Positions 17,273 through 25,772 of a stretch of 64,000 nt of DNA are shown here, piece after piece (position 1 is the first letter of the stretch; each line of letters begins with the position of its first letter). This stretch comes from JAGGAG01 sp964638035. Lineage in GTDB: Bacteria > Gemmatimonadota > Gemmatimonadetes > Gemmatimonadales > GWC2-71-9. The stretch is taken from positions 62,001 to 126,000 of the forward strand of contig CAZWXD010000003.1 of assembly GCA_964638035.1 (NCBI GenBank), read 5' to 3'. A model generated the notes under the pieces. That model was not told the origin of the DNA and ran no database searches. It saw nothing but the letters and a program-made list of their open reading frames with translations. A program made the position numbers and the translations under genes.

Positions 17273-17611
17273 ATGCGCCCGCCACAGCAGTTCAACGCTG
17301 GTGACCTCCTCTCTGTCGTGGCTGACGACGGGCTCTTCGGCATCGTCAAGGTCCTGGCCCTGGATTCCCAGGGCATCCACATCCGGCTCTACCAGCAGCG
17401 CTTCGCGCAACGCCCCCTCGCGGTCGAGCCGGAGTCGCTCACCCTGGGGTCCCTCTTCGCCAGCGATGCCCCGTTCTCCATCGGCCACATCCCGCTGAGC
17501 CATGCCGCGTTCCGGGGTTGGCAGGCCCGGCAGGTTGCCCCGGGCACGGTCGCCGATTCGGAACTCGAGGGGTACCGGGGCTGGCTGGAGGCCGGGGGCG
17601 GGTACTTCTAG
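17273..17611 (+). CDS. Conserved hypothetical protein
   Basis: 112-residue soluble protein with no signal or membrane helix. It is beta-rich at the N-terminus (FNAGDLLSVVADDGLFGIVKVLALD), followed by a region rich in His, Gln and Phe and a GIxH-like segment (SIGHIPLSHAAFRGW). I do not recognise the family; a small SH3-like barrel is conceivable from the strand pattern. A TTGCCC-N17-TAGTCT promoter lies directly in front. It is 6 bp upstream of the YyaL gene, so the two probably share a transcript. Confidence 0.7.
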   Translation: MRPPQQFNAGDLLSVVADDGLFGIVKVLALDSQGIHIRLYQQRFAQRPLAVEPESLTLGSLFASDAPFSIGHIPLSHAAFRGWQARQVAPGTVADSELEGYRGWLEAGGGYF

Positions 17612-17617
17612 CTGCCC

Positions 17618-19666
17618 ATGAACCGCCTCGCACACGCGACCAGCCCCTACCTCCTCCAGCACGCCAGCAACCCGGTCGAGTGGTACGAGTGGGGCACGGA
17701 GGCCCTGGCCCGGGCACGGACGGAGCAGAAGCCGATCCTGTTGTCGATCGGCTACTCGGCGTGCCACTGGTGCCACGTCATGGCGCATGAGTCGTTCGAG
17801 GATCCCGCGACCGCGGCGATCATGAATGCGCACTTCGTGAACATCAAGGTGGATCGCGAGGAGCGGCCCGACCTCGACGACATCTACATGGCTGCCACCC
17901 AGGCGATGAACCATGGCCAGGGCGGCTGGCCCATGACCGTCTTCCTGACACCGGCGCAGGAGCCGTTCTTCGCCGGCACCTACTTCCCGCCCGGTGACCG
18001 CCATGGTCGTCCGGGCTTTCCCACCCTCCTTCGCCGCATCGCCGAACTCTGGGCCGGCAAGCGCGACACGCTCGTGGCGCAGGCCGGCCAGCTCACCTCG
18101 CTGGTCCGCGAGTCGAGCGTGGCCGCGCCGGGCGGCGTGCCTGTACCGGTGGCGCTGCGGCAGGCCCTGGCGCGCTGGGAGCGGACCTTCGACCCCACCT
18201 GGGGAGGGTTTGGCGGGGCGCCGAAGTTTCCGGCGGCGCAGTCGCTGCGGGTGCTGCTCCGCGCCCGGCGCGATGGGAGTGCACTACCCGACCCCAGCGC
18301 GCGCCGCATGGTCACCACCACGCTCGATGCGATGGCCCAGGGAGGGATCCAGGACCACCTGGGCGGCGGGTTTGCCCGCTACAGCACCGATGACCGCTGG
18401 CTGGTGCCGCACTTCGAGAAGATGCTCTACGACAACGCCCTCCTGGCCGTGGCATACCTGGAGGGCTGGCAGGCCACCGCGCGACCACTCTACCGGCAGG
18501 TGGCCGAGCGCACCCTCGACTACGTGCTCCGCGAGATGACCGCGCCGGGGGGCGGGTTCTGGTCCGCCACCGACGCCGACTCCGAGGGTGAGGAGGGCCG
18601 GTACTTCGTGTGGTCGGAGGAGGAGGTCCGCGAGGTGGTGGGCAGCGCGGACGCGCCCCTGGTGCTGGCCTGGTTCGGCGTGCGTGCGCAGGGCAACTGG
18701 GAAGGGCACAACATCCTCCACACCCCGGAGCCGCTCGACCGCGTTGCGGCACGGCTGGGAATCGACGCGCGTGATGCGGCTGCCCGCATCGAGGCGGCGC
18801 GAGCAGCCCTGCTGTCGCGGCGGGACACGCGCGTCCCACCCGCGCTCGACGACAAGGTGCTCACGGCGTGGAACGGGCTCATGATCGCGGCCCTGGCCAC
18901 GGGTGCCCGGGTGCTGGGCGAGCCGCGCTACCGCATCGCCGCGGAGCATGCGGCGGCGTTCCTCAGGGACAACCTCGGCGCACCCGATGGCGGGCTGTTC
19001 CGCTCCTGGCGACGGGGCACGGCACGCCTCGACGGCTACCTCGAGGACTACGCCTTCCTGGCAGATGGGCTCGTGTCCCTCTACGAAGCGGGCGGCGACG
19101 AACAGTGGCTGCACGAGGCGCGGCGACTGGTGCAGCTGGTGCGCGAGCGCTTCGCCGCACCCGATGGCGGCTACTACGCCACGTCCTCGGGGCACGAGGC
19201 GCTCATTGCCCGGCCACGCGACGGGCACGACGATGCAACGCCCAGCGCCAACGCCGTGGCGGCCCTCGTGATGGCGCGGCTCTCGTACCACTGCAATGAG
19301 CCGGCGCTGCGTGACGCTGCCCGCCACGCCATCGAGGCGTTCGGCGCCATGCTCACCGAGCACCCGACCGGGTTCGCCACGAGCCTCCTGGCGCTCGACC
19401 TCCTGGAGCAGGGTCCGGTGGAACTGGCGCTGCTGGGGGCGCCGGACGACCCGCGCACCATCGCGCTCGCGAACGCCCTGTCGGCGCGGTTCATTCCCCA
19501 CGCCATCCATGCCCGGCATGACCCGGCACGGGGTCCGGGCACGCTCCCACTCCTGGCAGGAAAGGAGCTGGTGGGTGGACAGCCGGCACTCTTCGTGTGC
19601 CGCGACTACGCCTGCCAGCGGCCAGTCACCGATCCATCGGGCGTGGCCGCCCTCCTCGACGCGTAG
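17618..19666 (+). CDS. YyaL/SPATA20-type thioredoxin-domain protein (DUF255)
   Basis: 682 residues, normal length for the family. The N-terminal thioredoxin-like DUF255 domain (about 1-165) carries the Cys49-His-Trp-Cys52 motif in GYSACHWCHVMAHESF and the conserved GGWPMTVFLTP segment. The rest is an alpha/alpha six-barrel resembling glycoside-hydrolase or N-acylglucosamine-epimerase folds, with GGGFARYSTDDRW, PHFEKMLYDNA and CRDYACQRP near the end. The protein is cytoplasmic and its biochemical role is not settled for the family. No ribosome site is evident in the short gap after the preceding gene. Confidence 0.93.
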   Translation: MNRLAHATSPYLLQHASNPVEWYEWGTEALARARTEQKPILLSIGYSACHWCHVMAHESFEDPATAAIMNAHFVNIKVDREERPDLDDIYMAATQAMNHGQGGWPMTVFLTPAQEPFFAGTYFPPGDRHGRPGFPTLLRRIAELWAGKRDTLVAQAGQLTSLVRESSVAAPGGVPVPVALRQALARWERTFDPTWGGFGGAPKFPAAQSLRVLLRARRDGSALPDPSARRMVTTTLDAMAQGGIQDHLGGGFARYSTDDRWLVPHFEKMLYDNALLAVAYLEGWQATARPLYRQVAERTLDYVLREMTAPGGGFWSATDADSEGEEGRYFVWSEEEVREVVGSADAPLVLAWFGVRAQGNWEGHNILHTPEPLDRVAARLGIDARDAAARIEAARAALLSRRDTRVPPALDDKVLTAWNGLMIAALATGARVLGEPRYRIAAEHAAAFLRDNLGAPDGGLFRSWRRGTARLDGYLEDYAFLADGLVSLYEAGGDEQWLHEARRLVQLVRERFAAPDGGYYATSSGHEALIARPRDGHDDATPSANAVAALVMARLSYHCNEPALRDAARHAIEAFGAMLTEHPTGFATSLLALDLLEQGPVELALLGAPDDPRTIALANALSARFIPHAIHARHDPARGPGTLPLLAGKELVGGQPALFVCRDYACQRPVTDPSGVAALLDA

Positions 19667-19682
19667 CACCCTGTGACAACGC

Positions 19683-19712
19683 TTGCCTCCGCGCGCGCAC
19701 ACGGCGTACGAT
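19683..19712 (+). promoter_or_regulatory. Promoter TTGCCT-N18-TACGAT, leaderless layout
   Basis: TTGCCT at 19683-19688 and TACGAT at 19707-19712, separated by 18 bp. The hexamer ends 5 nt before the ATG at 19718, which has no ribosome site. This supports 19718 over the in-frame start at 19673. Confidence 0.5.
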
Positions 19713-19717
19713 GCAGC

Positions 19718-20674
19718 ATGCCGCACGCACGCCGGCGCAGGACGGCCCTGCACGCTGCGATGGCCGCCTTGGCCACGGTGCTCGTTGCCTGCAGCAACGG
19801 CAGCGACGAGCCGCCCGACGACACCTGCGCGTCAGCCGGCATCGGGACGGTGCAGCGCGACCTGGTGTACCAGGACCTCCCCGGTGTGTCGCCGCGGGAG
19901 CGCACCCTCGACCTCTACCTTCCTGCGCGGGCAGCCACCTGCCCCGCCATGCCGATCATGGTGTGGGTGCACGGTGGCAACTGGGGCGGGGGCGACAAGC
20001 TCGAACTCAGTGACAGCCTGGCCGCGAAGGTCACCGGCCGGGGCATCGTGCTCGCCAGCGTCAACTACCGGCTGTCGTCGGCGATGTACACCGAGCACGA
20101 CCCGCCAGTGACCTGGCCCACGCACGCCAACGACGTGGCCCGTGCCATTGCCTTTGTGCGTGCCCAGGCCCCGACGTTCAACGGCGACCCCGACCGGATC
20201 ATCCTCTCCGGGTTCAGTGCCGGCGCCCAGATCGTGGCCAACCTCGGCACGGACTCGCGCTATCTCGAGACCGTGGGTCTCGATCGCGACATCATCGCCT
20301 GCACCCTCTCGCTCGATGTCGGGGTCTACGACGTGCCCCGGTACGCCCTCGACCATCCCGACCCCAGTGACATCGTCGAGCTCGAGACGATCTTCGGCAC
20401 CGACCGGGGCAACTGGGCACTCGCCTCGGCCACGCTCCAGGTGCGCGGTGGGCCCCTGCTCGCCCCGTTCCTGGTGGTGCGGCGCAGCGCTGGTACCCGC
20501 CTGGCGCAGATTGACGCGTTCATCGACGCGGTGCACGATGCGGGCGGCGTGGCAGACTCGATCAACGCCTACCTCCTGGGCCACGACGACGTGAACTGGA
20601 CGATCGGCCTCCCGAACGACTCGATCATGTGGCCTGCCATCGAGCAATTCCTGGAGCGGCGCTGCAAGCGGTGA
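19718..20674 (+). CDS. Alpha/beta-hydrolase lipoprotein (esterase-like)
   Basis: 318 residues from the ATG at 19718, giving a basic N-region, a hydrophobic core and lipobox VLVAC (Cys25), so probably lipid-anchored outside the cytoplasm. The hydrolase fold shows the HGG oxyanion motif (VWVHGGNWGGGDK) and the nucleophile elbow GFSAG with Ser167. A late GHDDVNW probably holds the catalytic His. This arrangement resembles the BD-FAE/carboxylesterase group, including kynurenine-formamidase-like enzymes. The substrate is unassigned. A promoter-like TTGCCT-N18-TACGAT precedes it. Confidence 0.85.
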   Translation: MPHARRRRTALHAAMAALATVLVACSNGSDEPPDDTCASAGIGTVQRDLVYQDLPGVSPRERTLDLYLPARAATCPAMPIMVWVHGGNWGGGDKLELSDSLAAKVTGRGIVLASVNYRLSSAMYTEHDPPVTWPTHANDVARAIAFVRAQAPTFNGDPDRIILSGFSAGAQIVANLGTDSRYLETVGLDRDIIACTLSLDVGVYDVPRYALDHPDPSDIVELETIFGTDRGNWALASATLQVRGGPLLAPFLVVRRSAGTRLAQIDAFIDAVHDAGGVADSINAYLLGHDDVNWTIGLPNDSIMWPAIEQFLERRCKR

Positions 20675-20765
20675 GCCCGTGGTGCGCGCGGAGCGGGATT
20701 TCAGCCCGGGGCGCGTGATTCCGGTGCGGCCCTCGACTCCCGGAAACAACATGTTGGGCTATGCC

Positions 20766-20795
20766 TTGTTTCCCCCAACCGGCCGAGCGTACGAT
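20766..20795 (+). promoter_or_regulatory. Promoter TTGTTT-N18-TACGAT, leaderless layout
   Basis: TTGTTT at 20766-20771, an 18-bp spacer and TACGAT at 20790-20795, ending 6 nt before the ATG at 20802. The position favours 20802 over the ATG at 20796, which abuts the hexamer. Confidence 0.5.
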
Positions 20796-20801
20796 ATGTG
20801 C

Positions 20802-21353
20802 ATGCCTGACGTGGCACGCTGGACGAGGGCAGCCGTCCTGGCACTGCCCGATGACGGGATCAAGTACGAGCTCATTGATGGTGAGCTCCTCGTGACCCCC
20901 ACCCCCCGGGTTCGGCACCAGGATGGTGTCATGGAGTTGTTCCGGCTCCTGGATTCGTGGGTTCGCGACCACGACGTCGGACGGTGCTACGGCCTGCCCG
21001 GCGACCTCGAGATCGAGCCCGGCCAGGTCAACGAGCCCGACCTCTTCGTCATCCCGCCGGGCCCGCGCCACGAGCGCTGGGAAGACCTCCCCCGCCCCCT
21101 GCTGGTCATCGAGGTGGTGTCGCCCTCAACGGCACGGCATGACCGCGGCCTCAAGCGCCGCTTCTACCAGCGCGCCGGCATCCCGGAGTACTGGATCGTG
21201 GACCTCGATGCCCGGCTGGTGGAGCGCTGGCGCCCCGGCGACCAGCGCCCCGAGGTGCTGGGCGAGGCGCTGGCGTGGCAGCCGGCGCCGCATCGTCCGC
21301 CGCTCGTACTCGACCTGCACGCGTATTTCGCGACGGTGATGGACCAGGCCTGA
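20802..21353 (+). CDS. Uma2 family (DUF820) restriction-endonuclease-like protein
   Basis: 183-residue protein of the Uma2 family, with the PD-(D/E)xK nuclease fold. The family course is visible: DDGIKYELIDGELLVTPTP, then EPDLFVIPPG with the acidic Asp, then LLVIEVVSPSTARHDRGLKR with the conserved Glu and Lys, and GIPEYWIVDLDARLVERW. Nuclease activity has not been established for most Uma2 proteins, and they are greatly expanded in cyanobacteria and some other phyla. The start is chosen from the leaderless promoter pattern. A second, clearly different Uma2 gene lies at 35377. Confidence 0.9.
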   Translation: MPDVARWTRAAVLALPDDGIKYELIDGELLVTPTPRVRHQDGVMELFRLLDSWVRDHDVGRCYGLPGDLEIEPGQVNEPDLFVIPPGPRHERWEDLPRPLLVIEVVSPSTARHDRGLKRRFYQRAGIPEYWIVDLDARLVERWRPGDQRPEVLGEALAWQPAPHRPPLVLDLHAYFATVMDQA

Positions 21354-21391
21354 CCCCCGCCAGCCCCGGCACCCGCCGTGCCCTGGCTGGC

Positions 21392-21397
21392 TAGCTT
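21392..21397 (+). promoter_or_regulatory. TAGCTT -10-like hexamer, 6 nt before start
   Basis: TAGCTT at 21392-21397 ends 6 nt before the GTG start of the U32 gene at 21404. No Shine-Dalgarno sequence and no evident -35. It fits the leaderless pattern of its neighbours. Confidence 0.4.
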
Positions 21398-21403
21398 CCC
21401 CTC

Positions 21404-23935
21404 GTGCACCCCGTTCCCGAACTCCTCGCTCCCGCCGGCTCGCTCGATGCCGCACGCGCAGCGCTCGCCAACGGCGCCAATGCGATCTACCTGGGCGCCG
21501 AGCGGTTCAATGCCCGGGACGATGGCGCCCAGCTCACCCTGGACGACCTCGGCGAGGCGTGCCGCCTGGCCCATGCGCGCGGCGCCCGCGTCTACCTGAC
21601 GTTCAACATCCTGTTCAAGCCTGCCGAGCTGGCGAGCGCGTTGCACCACCTTGGGGAGTGCATCGACCGCGGTGTCGATGCCGCCATCGTGCAGGACCTG
21701 GGGGCGGTGCGCCTGATCCGTGCGGCCTTTCCCGGGTTCGAGCTCCATGGCTCCACCCAGATGACGGTGCACGACGGCTCCGGCGCGCGCGTCCTGCAGT
21801 CGCTCGGCGTGGAGCGCGTGGTGCTCGCACGGGAGAACACCCTGGACGACCTCCGCGCCATCCGCGCCGCCGCGCCGGAGCTGGGCCTCGAGACCTTCAT
21901 CCACGGCGCCCTGTGCATCGCGTACTCGGGCCAGTGCTTTATGTCCGGCATGATCTCGGAACGGAGCGCCAACCGCGGCGCCTGCGCGCAGTCGTGCCGC
22001 AAGGACTACGTGCTGACCGATGCCCGCACCGGCGCCGAGCTGGATCGCGGGTACCTCATCTCCGCCCGCGACCTCGCCGCCGCGGAGCACCTCGAGGCCA
22101 TTGCCGAGATCGGGATCGGGTGCCTCAAGGTCGAGGGCCGGAAGAAGAAGCCGGAGTATGTGGCCACCGTGACCCGCACCTACCGGAACTTCCTCGACCA
22201 CCTCGGCAGCGGGACCTGGCGCCCGCCCACGCCGGACGAGATGCAACCACTGGTGCAGGTCTTCTCGCGCGGGTTCACCGGCGGCATGTACGGCGGCCGG
22301 GCCGGGCGCGAGTACGTCACGCGCACGCAGGGCGACAATCGCGGCGCGGTGATCGGGCAAACGGGGGGCCCTGGACAGGCAGGGCGAATGGCGCGGGCGG
22401 GTCGCGGGCGTCAGGTTGCCGGCGAACTGGTCGTCACGGTCACGCAGCCGGTGGCCGTCGGCGACGGGCTCGGGTTCGAGCATCCCGAGGGCGCCGCGAG
22501 GGGCAACCTGGGCTTTGCCGTGCGCGCGGTGCGTACGCTCGAGGAGCGCCCGGGCACGTGGGTCCAGGCCATCGCCACCGACCAGGATGTTCCCGATGGG
22601 TGGGTGGTGGTGCGGTCGATGCAGGCGGCCCTCATGGCCGGGGCACGCGACAGCTTCGCCGGCATGGAGCCGGCCCCTGCACCCCGTGTCGCGCTGCATG
22701 CCCACCTGGTTGGCCAGGATGCAATGCCGCTCAGGCTGACCCTGCGGACCCAGGACCACGGCGGCCCCTCGGTGACGGTGTCGAGCCGCGTGCCGCTGGC
22801 GCCGGCAACAAAGCACGGGCTGGACGAGCCCAGGCTGCGGGAGCAGCTGGGCCGGCTGGGTGACACGCCGTTCGTGCTGGCCTCGGTGGACCACTCCGCA
22901 CTGGCACCGGGACTCTTCCTTCCGGTGAGCATCCTGAACGACATGCGGCAGGAGGCGGCAGCCGAGCTGGAGCGCCTGTATCGAGCCGCTGCTGCGGTGC
23001 GAAGCACCGAGCGGGACGACGCCATTCGCATGGCGATGGCGGCCGTGCCATGCGCGAGGCCAGCCACCTGCGTCGAGCGCCCCCGCGTCATCGCCGAGGT
23101 GTTCACGCCGGACATGGCACGCGCCGCCGCCGCCGCTGGCGCCCACGAGGTGTCGCTCGACCTCTTCCTTCGCCACCCGACGCCGCCGGTGGCGCGGGTG
23201 AAGGCGCTGGCCGGTGAGCTTGCCGACCAGGGCGTCGTGCTGCGCCTCCGCACACCCACCATCGTGCGCCCGGAAGAACGCAAGGTGCTCGACAAGTGGC
23301 TGGCGCTGGAGCTGCCCATCACCACGGGGCACCTGGGCCTCCTGGCAGAGCTTGCGGCAGCCGGTCGCAGCGTGGTGGCCGACTATGCCGTGAACTGCTT
23401 CAACCAGCACACCGCTGGCGTGCTCTTCGGGCTCGGGGCGGAGCGGATCGTGCTGTCGGTGGAACTGACGGCCGACGAGATGGCGGCGGTGTCAGCTCCG
23501 TGGCAGGGAGCCGGGTTCGATGTGCTGGCCTACGGACGACCCGAGGGCATGACCATTGAGCACTGTGTGCTCTCGGCCGCCTTCGAGCGGGAGCCCACCA
23601 CCTGCCGGGACCTCTGCGTCCAGAAGCACACCCACACCGAGCTGACCGATCCCGCCGGGTACACCTTCCCCGTGGCCACCGACTCCGCCTGCCGGAACCG
23701 CCTGCTGCACAGCCGGCCCGTCAACGGCGCCGAGTTCCTCCCGGCACTCTGGGCGGCGGGGATCAGGAATTACCGGCTCGTGTTCAACGTTCCGGGCGAC
23801 CCGGTCGACGCCATCACGCGTGCCTTCCGCCGAGGCCTGGATGCCCTGGCAGCGGGGGAGCGGGCCGACGTCGCCGCCATCCGTGCCCAATCGGCCGGGA
23901 GCTACACGAGGGGACACTTCGCGCGGGCCGTGTAG
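21404..23935 (+). CDS. U32-family protein, RlhA/TrhP-like RNA hydroxylation enzyme
   Basis: 843 residues starting at GTG. The N-terminal TIM-barrel-like U32 domain begins PELLAPAGSLDAARAAL and contains the family signature ETFIHGALCIAYSGQC (Cys171, Cys178), then GACAQSC (Cys194, Cys198), which probably ligate a cluster. Despite the peptidase name, E. coli homologues RlhA and TrhP make 5-hydroxycytidine in 23S rRNA and 5-hydroxyuridine in tRNA. A DUF3656-like middle follows, and a second U32-like segment (VADYAVNCFNQHTA, then CVQKHTHTE and DSACRNRLLHSRP) closes the protein. It is longer than E. coli RlhA. The RNA target is not predictable here. Confidence 0.85.
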   Translation: MHPVPELLAPAGSLDAARAALANGANAIYLGAERFNARDDGAQLTLDDLGEACRLAHARGARVYLTFNILFKPAELASALHHLGECIDRGVDAAIVQDLGAVRLIRAAFPGFELHGSTQMTVHDGSGARVLQSLGVERVVLARENTLDDLRAIRAAAPELGLETFIHGALCIAYSGQCFMSGMISERSANRGACAQSCRKDYVLTDARTGAELDRGYLISARDLAAAEHLEAIAEIGIGCLKVEGRKKKPEYVATVTRTYRNFLDHLGSGTWRPPTPDEMQPLVQVFSRGFTGGMYGGRAGREYVTRTQGDNRGAVIGQTGGPGQAGRMARAGRGRQVAGELVVTVTQPVAVGDGLGFEHPEGAARGNLGFAVRAVRTLEERPGTWVQAIATDQDVPDGWVVVRSMQAALMAGARDSFAGMEPAPAPRVALHAHLVGQDAMPLRLTLRTQDHGGPSVTVSSRVPLAPATKHGLDEPRLREQLGRLGDTPFVLASVDHSALAPGLFLPVSILNDMRQEAAAELERLYRAAAAVRSTERDDAIRMAMAAVPCARPATCVERPRVIAEVFTPDMARAAAAAGAHEVSLDLFLRHPTPPVARVKALAGELADQGVVLRLRTPTIVRPEERKVLDKWLALELPITTGHLGLLAELAAAGRSVVADYAVNCFNQHTAGVLFGLGAERIVLSVELTADEMAAVSAPWQGAGFDVLAYGRPEGMTIEHCVLSAAFEREPTTCRDLCVQKHTHTELTDPAGYTFPVATDSACRNRLLHSRPVNGAEFLPALWAAGIRNYRLVFNVPGDPVDAITRAFRRGLDALAAGERADVAAIRAQSAGSYTRGHFARAV

Positions 23936-23990
23936 CGAGGATCGCGCCGACCACCATTGCCGTATCCCATCACCTTTCCACGGAGCCCGC

Positions 23991-24830
23991 ATGCGCGCCG
24001 CCATCACTCGATGTGCCACCATCACTGCGACCCTGTTCCTCGCGACAGCCGCGCACGCCCAGGACGAGGCGACCGCCGTCGCCAAGCAGCTGCAGAATCC
24101 CGTGGCCGACATGACGTCGTTTCCGCTCCAGTTCAACTTCCGCTCGGGAGGCGACCTGGGTGGTGCGACGCAGATGGTGCTCAACATCCAGCCGGTCTTC
24201 CCGCTGCAGGTCAATGATGACTGGAACGTGATCGTGCGGCCGATCATGCCGTACGTCAGCACGCCGGTGGGGGGTGGCGAACGGGTCTCGGGGCTGGGCG
24301 ACCTGCTGACGGAAGTCTTCTTCACCCCGGCGAAGGCCGGCCGGGTCATCTGGGGCGTGGGCCCGGCGCTCTCCGCGCCCACGGCCACGAACGACGCGGT
24401 GGCGTCGGGTGAATGGGCGGCCGGGCCGACGGCCGTGGTGGTGTACAACACCGGTCCGTTCGTCCTGGGAGGCCTCGCCGCCGACATCTTCCACTTTGCG
24501 GGCGAGGACGCCGACCCGAAGGTCAACCAGCTCATCCTCCAGCCCTTCATCAACTACAACCTGGGCCGCGGGTGGGCCCTGTCCACGGCGCCACTCCTCA
24601 CCGCCAACTGGAACCTGCCCTCAGACGACGTGTGGACCGTGCCGCTGGGCCTGGGCATTTCCAAGGTGGACCGCATTGGCCAGCAGCCCATCAACCTCGC
24701 CTTCCAGTACTACCACAATGTCGTCCGGCCCACCGGGTCGGGTAGCGGCGAGTTCCGGGTCATCTTCGGGCTGGTGTTCCCCAAGGCTCGGCACACGGCC
24801 CCGGCACGCTCCACCAACGTTTCCAAGTGA
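23991..24830 (+). CDS. Outer-membrane beta-barrel/transporter-like protein
   Basis: 279 residues with a signal peptide ending AHAQ. The mature sequence is a run of amphipathic strands with alternating hydrophobic residues (MVLNIQPVFPLQVND, WNVIVRPIMPYV, FVLGGLAADIFHF, INLAFQYYHNVV, FRVIFGLVFPK). It ends close to an aromatic-type strand, as outer-membrane barrels do. It resembles the neutral zinc metallopeptidase-associated / MetA-pathway-of-phenol-degradation barrel group, but no substrate can be assigned. GGAG precedes the ATG. It lies between the U32 gene and the ABC operon with no obvious link to either. Confidence 0.7.
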   Translation: MRAAITRCATITATLFLATAAHAQDEATAVAKQLQNPVADMTSFPLQFNFRSGGDLGGATQMVLNIQPVFPLQVNDDWNVIVRPIMPYVSTPVGGGERVSGLGDLLTEVFFTPAKAGRVIWGVGPALSAPTATNDAVASGEWAAGPTAVVVYNTGPFVLGGLAADIFHFAGEDADPKVNQLILQPFINYNLGRGWALSTAPLLTANWNLPSDDVWTVPLGLGISKVDRIGQQPINLAFQYYHNVVRPTGSGSGEFRVIFGLVFPKARHTAPARSTNVSK

Positions 24831-24856
24831 AACTAAGTTGAACCAACCCCCGTAAG

Positions 24857-24893
24857 GCCCGCCAGTTGTGCTTCTCCCAACCAATTGGCGGGC
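24857..24893 (+). promoter_or_regulatory. 12-bp hairpin immediately upstream of the ABC ATPase start
   Basis: GCCCGCCAGTTG (24857-24868) pairs with CAATTGGCGGGC (24882-24893) around a 13-nt loop, giving a 12-bp stem with a single G-U pair in RNA. The stem ends 3 nt before the ATG at 24897 and leaves no room for a ribosome site. It could terminate transcription of the upstream gene, hide the start codon of the ABC gene, or be an operator. It has no U-tract, which argues against a simple terminator. Confidence 0.55.
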
Positions 24894-24896
24894 ACC

Positions 24897-25772
24897 ATGT
24901 TGCAGATCCACGACCTCTCCTGCACGTATCCTGGCGGCGTTCGCGCCCTGGACCACGTCTCCCTGAACATTGGCCGCGGCCTGTTCGGCCTGCTGGGCCC
25001 GAACGGCGCCGGCAAGTCCACCCTCATGCGGATCCTGGCCACGCTGCAGGAACCCGACATGGGGCAGGTGATGTTCGGCCGGCTCGACGTCCTCCGCGAC
25101 CCTGAATCCCACCGGCGGCACCTGGGCTACCTGCCGCAGGACTTCGGGGTGTATCCCGGGATCTCGGCGGAGGACCTGCTGGACCACCTCGGCCTGCTGA
25201 AGGGCATCACCGACCGCACCGAGCGGCGCGAGCAGGTGCAGGCGCTGCTGCAGCAGGTCAACCTCTACGAGCAGCGGAAGCGTGCGGTCGCCGGGTTCTC
25301 CGGCGGGATGCGCCAGCGATTCGGCATTGCACAGGCGCTCCTGGGCGCTCCCCGGCTTGTGATCGTGGATGAACCCACCGCAGGGCTCGATCCCGAGGAG
25401 CGGAACCGCTTCCTCAACCTGCTGGCGGAGCTGGGCGAGGACATCGTGGTGATCCTTTCCACCCACCTCGTCGAGGACGTGCGGTCGCTCTGCGCCGACA
25501 TGGCGATCCTGCACCAGGGACGGGTGATGGAGCACGGCGCCCCGGAAGCGCTGGTGCGTGCGCTCGATGGCAAGGTGTGGCGCAAGGCGATCGGGCGGCA
25601 CGAGCTGGCGCAGTACCGCGAGTCGCACGTGGTGCTTTCGTCCCACCTCGCGGCGGCGCGCCTGTCGATCAGGGTGCTGGCCCAGGACCAGCCGGGAGCC
25701 GGGTTCGATGCGGTGGAGCCCGACCTCGAGGATGTGTACTTCGCCGCCCTGGCGCTGGAACCCGTGTTGTGA
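24897..25772 (+). CDS. ABC transporter ATP-binding protein
   Basis: 291-residue ATPase. It has Walker A GPNGAGKST (residues 34-42), a Q-loop in LPQDFGVYPG, signature FSGGMRQR, Walker B LVIVDEPTAGLDP and the H-loop STHLVED. The start at 24897 is preferred over an in-frame TTG at 24885. Its stop overlaps the GTG start of the permease/peptidase fusion gene, so the two proteins are made together and probably form one complex. No ribosome site precedes the ATG; a hairpin does. The transported substrate is unknown. Confidence 0.95.
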   Translation: MLQIHDLSCTYPGGVRALDHVSLNIGRGLFGLLGPNGAGKSTLMRILATLQEPDMGQVMFGRLDVLRDPESHRRHLGYLPQDFGVYPGISAEDLLDHLGLLKGITDRTERREQVQALLQQVNLYEQRKRAVAGFSGGMRQRFGIAQALLGAPRLVIVDEPTAGLDPEERNRFLNLLAELGEDIVVILSTHLVEDVRSLCADMAILHQGRVMEHGAPEALVRALDGKVWRKAIGRHELAQYRESHVVLSSHLAAARLSIRVLAQDQPGAGFDAVEPDLEDVYFAALALEPVL

